DNA of 32,828 bases from Bifidobacteriaceae bacterium (GTDB lineage Bacteria; Actinomycetota; Actinomycetes; Actinomycetales; WQXJ01): contig JAITJY010000236.1 of NCBI GenBank assembly GCA_031278675.1, forward strand, positions 1 through 32,828. Direction: 5' to 3'. The notes under the pieces are model-generated. The model was not told the origin of the DNA and searched no databases. It saw only the letters and a program-made list of their open reading frames with translations. Position numbers and translations under genes: made by a program. Shown here piece by piece: positions 1 through 6,666 of this stretch (positions within the stretch are counted from its first letter, which is position 1; each line of letters starts with the position of its first letter).

Positions 1-299
1 AGCTCAATGCCGAGGTCACGGACGTAGGTAGCCCAGTCGTCGCTCCTCGCATCTGGCACCTTTCAAGGCTGCGCCTGACCGGTCTTGCATCACGCCTGAC
101 CGGTCTGGCATAGTTGGACGGTAGTCACATCCCCCGGCTTGTCGCGAGCCCTCGACCCAGGAGGCCAGCGTGGTGTCCGCTTTCACGTCACCCCGAGCGC
201 TGTTCAGCGCTGGCGGTCAGGGTTGCGTTCCAGCAGGCCCGAATGAGCTTGCGTCGTCCGACATCATTCCCAGCCGTCCGCATGGTAAACGTAAAGTGC
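1..299. other. Left edge without a recognisable gene
   Basis: I see no credible coding sequence here. The open frames are short, overlap on both strands and resemble nothing I know. The only structure noted is a 19-base direct repeat at 72-90 and 93-111, listed separately. The stretch may be the eroded end of a mobile element or simply spacer before the promoter at 300-328. Confidence 0.5.
72..111. repeat. Two tandem 19-bp repeats, 21-bp period
   Basis: CGCCTGACCGGTCTTGCAT at 72-90 recurs at 93-111 with one change (T to G). Each unit contains the palindrome GACCGGTC, and the units are exactly 21 bp apart, about two helical turns. This spacing would suit a dimeric DNA-binding protein on one face of the helix, but no bound factor can be named. 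Confidence 0.6.
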
Positions 300-328
300 T
301 TGCAAAGCGCGGGCAATCTTGCGATAAT
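300..328 (+). promoter_or_regulatory. Sigma70-like promoter of the tRNA-His/hisS unit
   Basis: The -35 hexamer TTGCAA (300-305) and the -10 hexamer GATAAT (323-328) are separated by exactly 17 bp. Transcription should begin near 334-337, right at the left arm of the inverted repeat at 335-351. The -35-like string TTGCAAAGCGC occurs again at 406-416 but lacks a good -10 after it. Confidence 0.55.
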
Positions 329-334
329 GGAGAT

Positions 335-460
335 TGTCTAGATCGTCGGTACAAGTACCCGCTCTTGGCGCAATACCTGGTAACAGGCAGCCGCCACAGT
401 AGGTGTTGCAAAGCGCTTACCGATGATCTAGACAGTCAGGTGGCTGTCTGTTTTTGTTTT
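335..460 (+). promoter_or_regulatory. Structured leader with antiterminator/terminator switch
   Basis: Bases 335-351 (TGTCTAGATCGTCGGTA) can pair with 418-434 over 17 positions, with one G-U pair, enclosing 66 nt. The loop itself holds a CCTG-GTAA-CAGG hairpin with a GNRA tetraloop (376-387) inside a GGCG/CGCC stem (367-370 with 392-395). The right arm 429-435 can alternatively pair with 444-450 to make a terminator followed by a T run. The two folds exclude each other, as in attenuators and riboswitches. I do not recognise a T-box or any other named class, and the leader has no run of histidine codons. Confidence 0.5.
430..460 (+). terminator. Intrinsic terminator upstream of tRNA-His
   Basis: The stem AGACAG (430-435) pairs with CTGTCT (444-449) across an 8-nt loop, and is followed by GTTTTTGTTTT (450-460). 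Its 5' half overlaps the right arm of the larger leader inverted repeat, so formation of one blocks the other. Confidence 0.6.
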
Positions 461-502
461 CTCCACTTGGATCGATTCTTTCAACGGGTCCGCGTGGCGT
501 GG

Positions 503-576
503 GCCGGGGTAGCTCAATGGTAGAGCATCCGACTGTGGATCGGAGAGCGCGGGTTCGATTCCCGTCCCTGGCACCA
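503..576 (+). tRNA. tRNA-His (GTG anticodon), discriminator A73
   Basis: The cloverleaf is complete. The acceptor stem is GCCGGGG (503-509) with CCCTGGC (566-572). The D stem is GCTC/GAGC, the anticodon stem is TCCGA/TCGGA around loop CTGTGGA with anticodon GTG, the T loop is TTCGATT, and CCA is encoded at 574-576. Base 73 is A (573), and base -1 is G (502), so the G-1:C73 pair that marks nearly all bacterial tRNA-His is absent. Loss of that pair is known from many alphaproteobacteria, which carry a matching divergent HisRS. The gene is 32 bp upstream of hisS and probably co-transcribed with it. Confidence 0.92.
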
Positions 577-592
577 ACTAAGGAGGAACGCT

Positions 593-619
593 GTGATAAG
601 GATACGATATGACAACTAA
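593..619 (+). CDS. Possible 8-codon leader ORF before hisS
   Basis: A perfect Shine-Dalgarno AGGAGG (581-586) lies 6 nt before a GTG at 593, which opens the frame MIRIRYDN and stops at 617-619, after the hisS ATG at 609. Four of its early codons are ATA, AGG, ATA and CGA, which are rare in high-GC genomes. It could couple translation to hisS. Alternatively the SD may simply serve hisS with poor spacing, since a second AAGG at 598-601 is 7 nt from the hisS ATG. Confidence 0.3.
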   Translation: MIRIRYDN

Positions 620-2090
620 ACTGGCCTCACCTACGCCGCTCAGAGGGTTTCAAGATCTTCTGCCTGCCGATATGTCGCTCAGAAATGAAGTCACGCGGAG
701 AATCGCCGGTGTTTACCAGGCTTACGGGTACCTCCCTCTAGACACTCCAATAGCAGAGCGCCTCACCACATTAAAGGGAGCGGGCGGCGACGAAACCGAC
801 GCGCTAATCTTCACCCTACAAACCCCGGAAGGACAAAAGATTGGTCTGAGATTCGATCTGACTGTTCCTTTCGCTAGGATAGTGGCGAACTACCACCCTC
901 ATAGAATCAAGCTGCCCTTCCGCCGGTACCACGTCGGACCTGTATTCAGAGCTGATGCACCTCAACCCGAGCAAGGACGATACCGTCAATTCACGCAATT
1001 CGATATCGATGTAGCCGGCAGTGAGGATGTCTCGGCCGACGCAGAGATCGTTGCTGTGATGTGCGACGCCATGGCATCGCTGACACTGTCTCCTTCGAGC
1101 GATCCCGAGGAACCAGGCTACTTCATCCGGATCAACAGCAGAAAGCTCGTTGACGCTGCATTGGCCGGGCTCGGACTCACAGAGCGCCACGTTGTTCATC
1201 ACGTACTGCGAGTCCTGGATAAGCTCGATAAGCTTCCTGAAGACGAGGTTCTCAAAGAGCTTCAAACTGGCCGGGTCGACTCGTCTGGAGCATTCGTGGA
1301 TGGTCTCGGGTTAGAGGAGGGAACTGCCACCGCCCTTCTTCGGTTTGTCAAAATTCGGGGTTGGGGACGAAGAGATACCCTAGCCCAACTAGAAGCGAAT
1401 CTCCCAAATACTAGCGCTTCGGCAGAGGCGGTAAACGAGATGAGCCTCCTACTGGACCACCTAGATGCGCTTGGGGTTGAGGAGCATGCTGTACTGCTTG
1501 ACGCAAGCCTTGCCAGGGGTCTTGAGTACTACACGGGTATCGTTTACGAAGGCACTCTTAGCGGCTCGGGTGTAGGGTCAGTCATCGGCGGCGGTCGGTA
1601 CGACGGACTAGTCAGCCGATTTAGTAACGAACGAATCCCCGCCGTCGGCGCATCGATTGGACTGGACAGGCTGGTGGCCGGGCTTAGAACGCTAAATATC
1701 CCAATCGTCGAATCCGGCCAGGCAGCAGTGACGCTAGTCCTAGCCACGGATCCCGCGCTTCAGATTGAGGCGAGCCGCGTTGCCGGTGAGCTGCGTCGAA
1801 GCGGAATTCCGACGGAACTCTATACCGGGGAAGCCATTGGAAAACTGGCCAAAGCGTTGCGCTATGCGAACTCGCGGGGCTTCTCCGTCACTGTCGTTGT
1901 TGGACCGGACGAACTCGCAGGGGGGTACGTTTCCGTAAAAGATCTCAGCCGTGGCAAAGAAGAGAGGGCGCAGATATCGGCGCGCGAGACGTATCGAGCG
2001 GCGGGAAGGGTTGGTCAGCACCAAGTCAACCGTGAGGACATGCCTCGCGCTGTAATGAACATAATTAAAGGGGTGCCAAGTGACGAATAA
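609..2090 (+). CDS. hisS: Histidyl-tRNA synthetase, eukaryote/alphaproteobacteria-like type
   Basis: This class II synthetase charges tRNA-His with histidine in the cytoplasm. Motif 2 spans about residues 104-137 (FRRYHVGPVFR...GRYRQFTQFDIDVAG), the histidine-binding loop is LARGLEYYTG (301-310), motif 3 is GASIGLDRL (347-355), and the anticodon-binding domain is about 373-460. FDLTVPFAR and QFDIDVAG resemble the eukaryotic and alphaproteobacterial HisRS, not the typical bacterial forms with LRPEGT and HQLGCEVFG-type strings (comparison from memory). At 493 residues it is longer than the usual 420-450. It directly follows a tRNA-His with A73, the discriminator this synthetase type uses in alphaproteobacteria. 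I infer a transferred synthetase/tRNA pair. The window cannot show whether the genome has a second hisS. Confidence 0.93.
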   Translation: MTTKLASPTPLRGFQDLLPADMSLRNEVTRRIAGVYQAYGYLPLDTPIAERLTTLKGAGGDETDALIFTLQTPEGQKIGLRFDLTVPFARIVANYHPHRIKLPFRRYHVGPVFRADAPQPEQGRYRQFTQFDIDVAGSEDVSADAEIVAVMCDAMASLTLSPSSDPEEPGYFIRINSRKLVDAALAGLGLTERHVVHHVLRVLDKLDKLPEDEVLKELQTGRVDSSGAFVDGLGLEEGTATALLRFVKIRGWGRRDTLAQLEANLPNTSASAEAVNEMSLLLDHLDALGVEEHAVLLDASLARGLEYYTGIVYEGTLSGSGVGSVIGGGRYDGLVSRFSNERIPAVGASIGLDRLVAGLRTLNIPIVESGQAAVTLVLATDPALQIEASRVAGELRRSGIPTELYTGEAIGKLAKALRYANSRGFSVTVVVGPDELAGGYVSVKDLSRGKEERAQISARETYRAAGRVGQHQVNREDMPRAVMNIIKGVPSDE

Positions 2091-2922
2091 AGTGGAACGC
2101 CACCCAACTACGTTGCTCATTTCTGCGGCGGGCGGCAATGCCACTGCTATCGCGGCAATTGACAGCCCTCTTTCGCGGACTGAATACGCGGCACGGGGAA
2201 GCCGTTTGCTCTCAAGTTTGCAAGGCGACGGAGCCGAGCAGGCGGGGTTCTTCCTGCCGAGTTCCGCTCACTTAGAAATGGCTGGTGCGGAATTCTGCGG
2301 CAACGCTACGCGGGCTGCCTTCGTAGCCCGTGAGATTCTCGGCGGAGACCGACGGGAGCGCATCACGGTTTCGGGTTACGAAGGCTCCGTCCTTGGGGCC
2401 GCACAACCTTCTTCTTGCGACCAGTGCGGCTCAACGTGCCAGTGCGGGCGCCATTTCATTGCGTGGTGCGCGTTTGAGCGCATGCAAATTCGCACGCAGG
2501 ACTGCGTATGGAGCCGAGGGCGCGGTACTCTTGTCGACCTTGGTGGAATCGTCCACTTCGTGACGTGGGACCTTTGGCCGACCGAAAGCTCCGAGGTTAG
2601 AGCTTACCATGAGGCCTTCAGGGACGAGATGGATCTCCAGAATCGAGACGCCGTCGGGCTAGTGCGGCTTCGAGAGATTCGAACGGCACTCGGCGCTCCC
2701 GCAGATGGCTTGCTCGGCATTTTTCCCATAGTTTGGGTGCGAGCAATTGACAGCTTCTTCTTTGAGACCTCGTGTGGCTCAGGCTCAATTGCCGCTGCAG
2801 TCGTCGCTGGCAGCGGACCAGTTGTCCAGCCGTCGAACGGCGTGATTGACGTCCGAGTCGAAGGACCATTCGTCCGGCTGGAGAGCGAGATGGAGGTATT
2901 GATGTGCACTTCGAACGGCTAA
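2080..2922 (+). CDS. DapF-fold amino acid racemase, CntK (histidine racemase)-like
   Basis: The protein has the two-cysteine active site of the diaminopimelate epimerase fold: EFCGNATR with Cys73 and ETSCGSGS with Cys232. The wording FCGNAT and SCGSG, and an early AAGGNAT like NPSGNMT, fit CntK, the cofactor-independent L-histidine racemase of staphylopine synthesis, better than true DapF (CGNGAR, CGTGACA). The length of 280 is normal. It starts with GTG, overlaps hisS by 11 bp and has AAAGGGG upstream, so it is translationally coupled. Residues 113-142 carry six cysteines (C-x2-C-x3-C-x-C, then two more), which I do not expect in the family. Racemisation of histidine is an inference from similarity and from the neighbouring HisRS; another amino acid substrate is possible. 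Confidence 0.75.
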   Translation: MTNKVERHPTTLLISAAGGNATAIAAIDSPLSRTEYAARGSRLLSSLQGDGAEQAGFFLPSSAHLEMAGAEFCGNATRAAFVAREILGGDRRERITVSGYEGSVLGAAQPSSCDQCGSTCQCGRHFIAWCAFERMQIRTQDCVWSRGRGTLVDLGGIVHFVTWDLWPTESSEVRAYHEAFRDEMDLQNRDAVGLVRLREIRTALGAPADGLLGIFPIVWVRAIDSFFFETSCGSGSIAAAVVAGSGPVVQPSNGVIDVRVEGPFVRLESEMEVLMCTSNG

Positions 2923-3536
2923 TTGCTTCAAGCACTAGTGCCTCCGACATCCAAGACTTCGTCGCCGCCTACCGGGATGCTTTTGGCGGCGCACCCTACT
3001 TTGAGACGTATAGCGACGAATACATTCGGGATGAGGTACTGATCCCGCATCTCGAGAATGGACTAGTAGTGGTCGCCCGGGACAATGGCCACGTAGTTGG
3101 ATTTGGCTGTACGGTACCGGTCTATTCGTCGCCCCCTGATGTCATGGAATATATCAAAAAGCTTTCAACAGAGCCAGGCCTCCCATCCGATCTGGCACTC
3201 GAGCGGACATGGTACATGTCGGAACTGGGCACGGTAACCACTTATCGCCTGCGGGGCGTAGCGTATCAGGTGGTGCGTAGCAGGCTGATTTCAGTTTCTC
3301 ATATGGGCGGGCTGTTCTACTTCATGCGAACGGCAAAGGAAGGCTCCAATTCGCGGCACCTTTACGCGCGAATCGGCGCGCTGCCAATTGGTCAGCCTCA
3401 GAACGTTGGCGGTCTGAGAGTAACGAAAGATTCCTCCTCAAGAAGCTTAGAGCGCCAGTACATGTACGGTCGCGTAAGTGATGGGCTAGAGGCTGTACTG
3501 GGCAGGATTCGCGAAAGCGCAGACACGTCGTGCTGA
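2904..3536 (+). CDS. GNAT-family acyltransferase
   Basis: The 210-residue protein has a GNAT-like layout: an N-terminal helix pair (YRDAFGGAPYFETYSDE, 23-39), strands with VVARDNGHVVGFGC (56-69), and a motif A candidate YMSELGTVTTYRLRGVAYQVV (104-124) in which RLRGVA is the pyrophosphate-binding loop. Such enzymes move an acyl group from CoA to an amine, and a few use aminoacyl-tRNA. The GTG start at 2904 overlaps the racemase gene by 19 bp with GGAGG at 2892-2896, so it belongs to the same unit. Its substrate may be histidine-derived given the neighbours, but nothing in the sequence shows this directly. Confidence 0.65.
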   Translation: MHFERLIASSTSASDIQDFVAAYRDAFGGAPYFETYSDEYIRDEVLIPHLENGLVVVARDNGHVVGFGCTVPVYSSPPDVMEYIKKLSTEPGLPSDLALERTWYMSELGTVTTYRLRGVAYQVVRSRLISVSHMGGLFYFMRTAKEGSNSRHLYARIGALPIGQPQNVGGLRVTKDSSSRSLERQYMYGRVSDGLEAVLGRIRESADTSC

Positions 3537-3596
3537 GACTGCGCGTGGCCGACGGCGCATTGGTCAGGAATTTCAAAGAATTATAGGGAATATAAT

Positions 3597-4124
3597 ATGA
3601 AGCAATATCAAATTGCCGTTATCGGTTCAGCCGGTTCAGAGGAGTATCCTTACGACAAGCCGCTGGCAGCTATGTTTGAAGCTGCTGAAAAAATCGGCCA
3701 ACTACTGGCTGTTAACAAGCTAATCGTGGTTTGTGGTGGCAAGGGCGGCGTGATGGAAGCCGTCAGTCGGGGTGCTAAATCAGCTGGAGGTATAACCGTA
3801 GCCGAAATTGCCGGCTTAAGCCGATGGGCTGCAAACGACTACATTGATGTCGAAATTGTGACTGGCGACCTGGCGTTTCGTGGGCCATCGCAACTTATCG
3901 CTATGTCAGATGCCGTTATTGCGTTAGGCGGCGGTAGCGGAACTTTACAGGAAATTTGTGTGGCGTATCGCCTCCAGAAACCAATAATTTTGCTAAGAGG
4001 TTTTGGCGGTTGGGTCGATAAACTATCACCAGTGAGTTTCTTGGACGAAAGGCGGCTAGTAAAATTTTACCAAGCGACAACGCCTGAAAATGCAGTCCAA
4101 AAAGCATTAAGTATGTTGAAATAG
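3597..4124 (+). CDS. LOG-like Rossmann-fold nucleotide-binding protein (TIGR00725 type)
   Basis: The protein has the two signatures of the LOG/'lysine decarboxylase' fold: VVCGGKGGVMEAVSRGA (44-60) and ALGGGSGTLQEI (109-120). At 175 residues it matches the short TIGR00725 family. Relatives of the LOG branch release the base from nucleoside monophosphates, while others are sensor-like SLOG proteins, so no reaction can be fixed here. The gene is clearly richer in A and T than its surroundings, follows the GNAT gene after 60 bp, and is 8 bp ahead of a broken phosphoribosyltransferase, suggesting a separately acquired nucleotide-metabolism pair. Confidence 0.8.
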   Translation: MKQYQIAVIGSAGSEEYPYDKPLAAMFEAAEKIGQLLAVNKLIVVCGGKGGVMEAVSRGAKSAGGITVAEIAGLSRWAANDYIDVEIVTGDLAFRGPSQLIAMSDAVIALGGGSGTLQEICVAYRLQKPIILLRGFGGWVDKLSPVSFLDERRLVKFYQATTPENAVQKALSMLK

Positions 4125-4132
4125 GAATCAAT

Positions 4133-4545
4133 ATGAATCTAAGTTTATCACGCATCGAAACAACAGCTTCAATCGTCAACGTTCTAATCGTCGACTGTCG
4201 ATTGAGGTAGAGGCTGCCAGCTTAGATAAATCAGCCGGTAGTATGACTCTGGTTGACGACTTGGCAGTTTCTGGCCGGACTATCGAGGTCGCCAGGAGAA
4301 CACTAACAACTTCTGGCCAAACCATCGGCACTGTTGGACTGGGTTTACTCTTTAATAGCAACAGATGTCAAAGGCTAATCGGCGTAGACGACACGCGTCC
4401 GGTGGTAGTTTATTCACGCGAGGGCGGAAGTTATCCACCTATCAACCCTATCGACACGCTTGCTGGTAATGCCGGGATTTTAGAAGGCCTAACCGAACGG
4501 TATTTTCAACCAACCCAGCCAATTTTCGAGGCGGTCCCCCTAGAG
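4133..4545 (+). pseudogene. Phosphoribosyltransferase remnant
   Basis: An ATG at 4133 with AGGA before it begins a gene that stops after 25 codons at about 4210. In a different frame, from about 4165 onward, the sequence reads a type I phosphoribosyltransferase PRPP loop, MTLVDDLAVSGRTIEVARRTL (from 4243), preceded by RRLSIEVEAASLDKSAG and followed by about 100 plausible C-terminal residues. The N-terminal half expected before the PRPP loop (about 80-100 residues) is missing. I read this as a gene lost through deletion and frameshift. The far end runs into the oppositely oriented dipeptidase gene, so the exact 3' limit is uncertain. Confidence 0.55.
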
Positions 4546-5244
4546 AAGGTTGTCGCCTTTGATTCGAACATCGACTTCATCGTAGCGGGCAGACTGATTG
4601 TAGAACACCGCCCATTCCCGATCGCCAAAGGAAAAATGCCACCACTCCCCGTAAAAAGGAGCAAATCCCTCGTCGACCAACAAGTCATGCAGAAGTATGC
4701 GGTTCGCCCGCGCTCCTTTCGACACTTGGGTGGAAAATGTTGGAATCTTGACGGGATTCGAGAAATCCGATATCCGAGTCCCCATTTGAAGTGACTGTCC
4801 GGCTTGAGAGACTAATGTCAAGTCGACCGCAGCACCAGCTGGATGTCCAGCAACTGAGGGTACAGCGGTGAAGGCGTGAGTAATGCGAATGAGCGCGGAT
4901 TCAGTGATGTACGGGTGAGCCTTGCGGAGCATTCGAAGTCTTTGATCGTAGTATTGGCGCTGGATATCCGGATGTCTGTAGCCATAGACTATGCAGAGTC
5001 TCAGGCCTCTTGCTTTAGCAGCTTGATTCACGAGAGAGAGCTTCTGCGCAACCGTTTCCCGGACAAGTATCGCGTTCCCGGTATAAGGCGTCATGTCCGT
5101 CTGGGTGTGCCGCGCTATGATGGTCGAGTCGAAGGTGCGGACGTCGAGGAGTGACTCGGCGCTTTGACCAGCGGGAACCGTAGCCAAATCGTCATACTCC
5201 AACACTCTCCGCGTAGTGAAGAATTCACTTGACAATCGCGCCAT
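4540..5244 (-). CDS. VanX-like D-Ala-D-Ala dipeptidase (peptidase M15D)
   Basis: The zinc site is intact: SVAGHPAGAAVD supplies His134 and Asp141, and GEWWH supplies catalytic Glu200 and ligand His203. YGYRHPDIQ supplies Arg90. The spacings (Arg to His 44, His to Asp 7, Glu to His 3) match VanX. The family hydrolyses D-alanyl-D-alanine or related dipeptides. No signal peptide is visible in the 234-residue protein, which fits the cytoplasmic VanX group. AGGAGGT lies 8 nt before the ATG at 5244. No vanH or vanA partner is in the window, so glycopeptide resistance is not indicated; cell wall turnover or dipeptide use is as likely. Confidence 0.85.
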   Translation of the reverse strand: MARLSSEFFTTRRVLEYDDLATVPAGQSAESLLDVRTFDSTIIARHTQTDMTPYTGNAILVRETVAQKLSLVNQAAKARGLRLCIVYGYRHPDIQRQYYDQRLRMLRKAHPYITESALIRITHAFTAVPSVAGHPAGAAVDLTLVSQAGQSLQMGTRISDFSNPVKIPTFSTQVSKGARANRILLHDLLVDEGFAPFYGEWWHFSFGDREWAVFYNQSARYDEVDVRIKGDNLL

Positions 5245-5652
5245 GCAGCCAATTACCTCCTGTTAGTTCAATATTGCGACCAAGGAACGGAGGACTCCGC
5301 GGTACCATCCTTGTTCCGCAACGCATTCCTGCGCTGCGGCACTCTGTGCCAATCTATCAACAATTGATTTCGGCTGCTGCATTTACGGTTCGGCTTCCGG
5401 CGCGTATTTGGCGCGCAGCTCACCCTAGCGTGAATAGGGCTCAAACGCTTTGCTGCTATTGTGGCATACTTGTCTGCTCTCGTCAAGCGGCCGACAAGAC
5501 TCAACTTTACGTTGCTCGCACCATAGTCACCTAATGTGATCGCGAAACGGCGTGCTTGCCTCACTTGGGGGTGGTCGCGAAACGCCGCGGTCGCTGGCGC
5601 TTGGCGGGCTTCGCCGGGTGTTCGCTGGCTGGACATGGCGAAGGGCCTGGAC
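5245..5652. other. Non-coding gap with an IS-end-like direct repeat
   Basis: No convincing gene is seen between the dipeptidase start and the transposase fragment. GTGATCGCGAAACGG at 5535-5549 and GTGGTCGCGAAACGCC at 5571-5586 are imperfect direct repeats 36 bp apart, just ahead of the transposase fragment. This is the sort of repeat seen at the left ends of actinobacterial insertion sequences. Confidence 0.4.
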
Positions 5653-5826
5653 ATGGTGACGAAGCGTGGGTTGACGAAGGCCTACGCGGCTGACTACGGA
5701 CGTGCGTCGAAGACGGATAAGGGGCGGATGCTCGAGGAGTTGACGGCGGCTGCGGGCTGGTCGCGGGTGAACGCGCGTCGCGCGAGCAGGCGGGCGTCTG
5801 AGCGGCGCGGGCGGCGTCGGTGGTGA
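5653..5826 (+). pseudogene. Truncated IS transposase/integrase N-terminus
   Basis: From ATG 5653 the frame reads MVTKRGLTKAYAADYGRAS followed by KTDKGRMLEELTAAAGWSR. This resembles the N-terminal helix-turn-helix of integrase-type IS transposases common in actinobacteria, whose usual wording is RxxTKAxAxRYxxAxKxxKGxxLDExxxxTGWSR. The frame ends after 57 codons, and no DDE catalytic domain follows on any frame. It is therefore a decayed fragment. Confidence 0.55.
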
Positions 5827-6030
5827 GCCACTTAGCCTGAGATAGGCGCTCGTAGGAGCCAAGAGATTGAGGGGGCGTCCATGCTTGACGCTCCGCTGAA
5901 TCTTGCGCTCAATCATTCGGTGCTTACCAAACTGTCGATACGCGGAGACTATGGGCATATGCGCAGGACGCGGTGCCACCATCGTGCAAGTAGGGGAGTA
6001 GAAGACTACGCGCTCATAGGGGTCTCAGAG
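5827..6030. other. Short non-coding stretch
   Basis: Nothing recognisable lies between the IS fragment and the 3' end of the HTH gene. The only open frame here runs antisense to that gene. Confidence 0.4.
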
Positions 6031-6666
6031 TCACAGCGCCGCATATCCCGTCGTCCTCCCACTACCAACTCGGTGAATCAACCCATCCCCCACCAGCCGG
6101 TCAACGTCCATCTTGACCGTGCTGTAGTTGATGCCAGTTGCCTGAGAAATCTCCAACCTGCTGGCCCGCCCCTGCTGGCGAATGACGGCAAGCACGCCAG
6201 CTTGCCGCTGGGCGCGAGCATCGACACTGAGTTGTTTGGCCGACGCTTGGTGCTCGGCGTACTCGTCCGGCATAGCGCGGCGTAGCAGGTTGGAGATGGC
6301 TGCGCGGCTGACCCCATACCGCTGGGCGATGCTGGCTTGCGAGTCGCCCTGTCTGAATAGGCGCTCAATCTCGCGTAGCTGGTCATCGTCCAGCTTGCAC
6401 AGTGACTGCGGCCTGATCGTCACACCAGCCTTGCGAAGATGGGAGGCAACAGTGTCAGGCGATGAGCCGATAACCTCGGCCACTGCCGTTAGCGACTGGC
6501 CGCCCTCGTACATGGCGGCGGCCCGAGCGACGTCATCGTCGGTCCAGACCTTGGCCAACGGTCGCCACGTTCGCTCCGATGGTCCTGGGTCAGGCCGTTG
6601 ATCTGCGGCTTTGCTGATTTTCTGAAATAGGCGGAGTACGTGAGCCTGGTTTGAGTAGGCTCGCAC
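6031..6666 (-). CDS. Multi-HTH DNA-binding protein of unknown role
   Basis: The 211-residue protein appears to hold three DNA-binding modules. There are two resolvase-like helix-turn-helix units, at about 43-80 (YEGGQSLTAVAEVIGSSPDTV) and 93-131 (RQGDSQASIAQRYGVSRAAI), and a winged helix at about 155-208 (GRASRLEISQATGINYSTVKMDVDRL) as in MarR or ROK-type regulators. There is no catalytic serine or tyrosine recombinase domain. The GTG start at 6666 lies inside a probable degenerate copy of the 161-bp repeat, so the true start may be further in. A regulator or a truncated mobile-element protein are both possible. Confidence 0.6.
   Translation of the reverse strand: MRAYSNQAHVLRLFQKISKAADQRPDPGPSERTWRPLAKVWTDDDVARAAAMYEGGQSLTAVAEVIGSSPDTVASHLRKAGVTIRPQSLCKLDDDQLREIERLFRQGDSQASIAQRYGVSRAAISNLLRRAMPDEYAEHQASAKQLSVDARAQRQAGVLAVIRQQGRASRLEISQATGINYSTVKMDVDRLVGDGLIHRVGSGRTTGYAAL

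Noticed and set aside
335..430. His leader peptide attenuator
   Set aside because: Short frames in the leader contain no run of CAC/CAT codons.
335..502. T-box riboswitch for hisS
   Set aside because: I could not find the conserved T-box string that pairs with the tRNA end or a Stem I with a CAC specifier, so only a generic attenuator-like leader is claimed.
4243..4794. Intact 183-residue phosphoribosyltransferase
   Set aside because: It lacks the N-terminal half of the fold, and its last 80 or so residues are antisense to the dipeptidase gene.
4540..5244. Vancomycin resistance cluster
   Set aside because: Only the VanX-like gene is present; no vanH, vanA, vanR or vanS-like genes are in the window.
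5229..5534. Plus-strand ORF of 101 codons
   Set aside because: No ribosome-binding site or family resemblance, and it starts inside the dipeptidase gene on the other strand.
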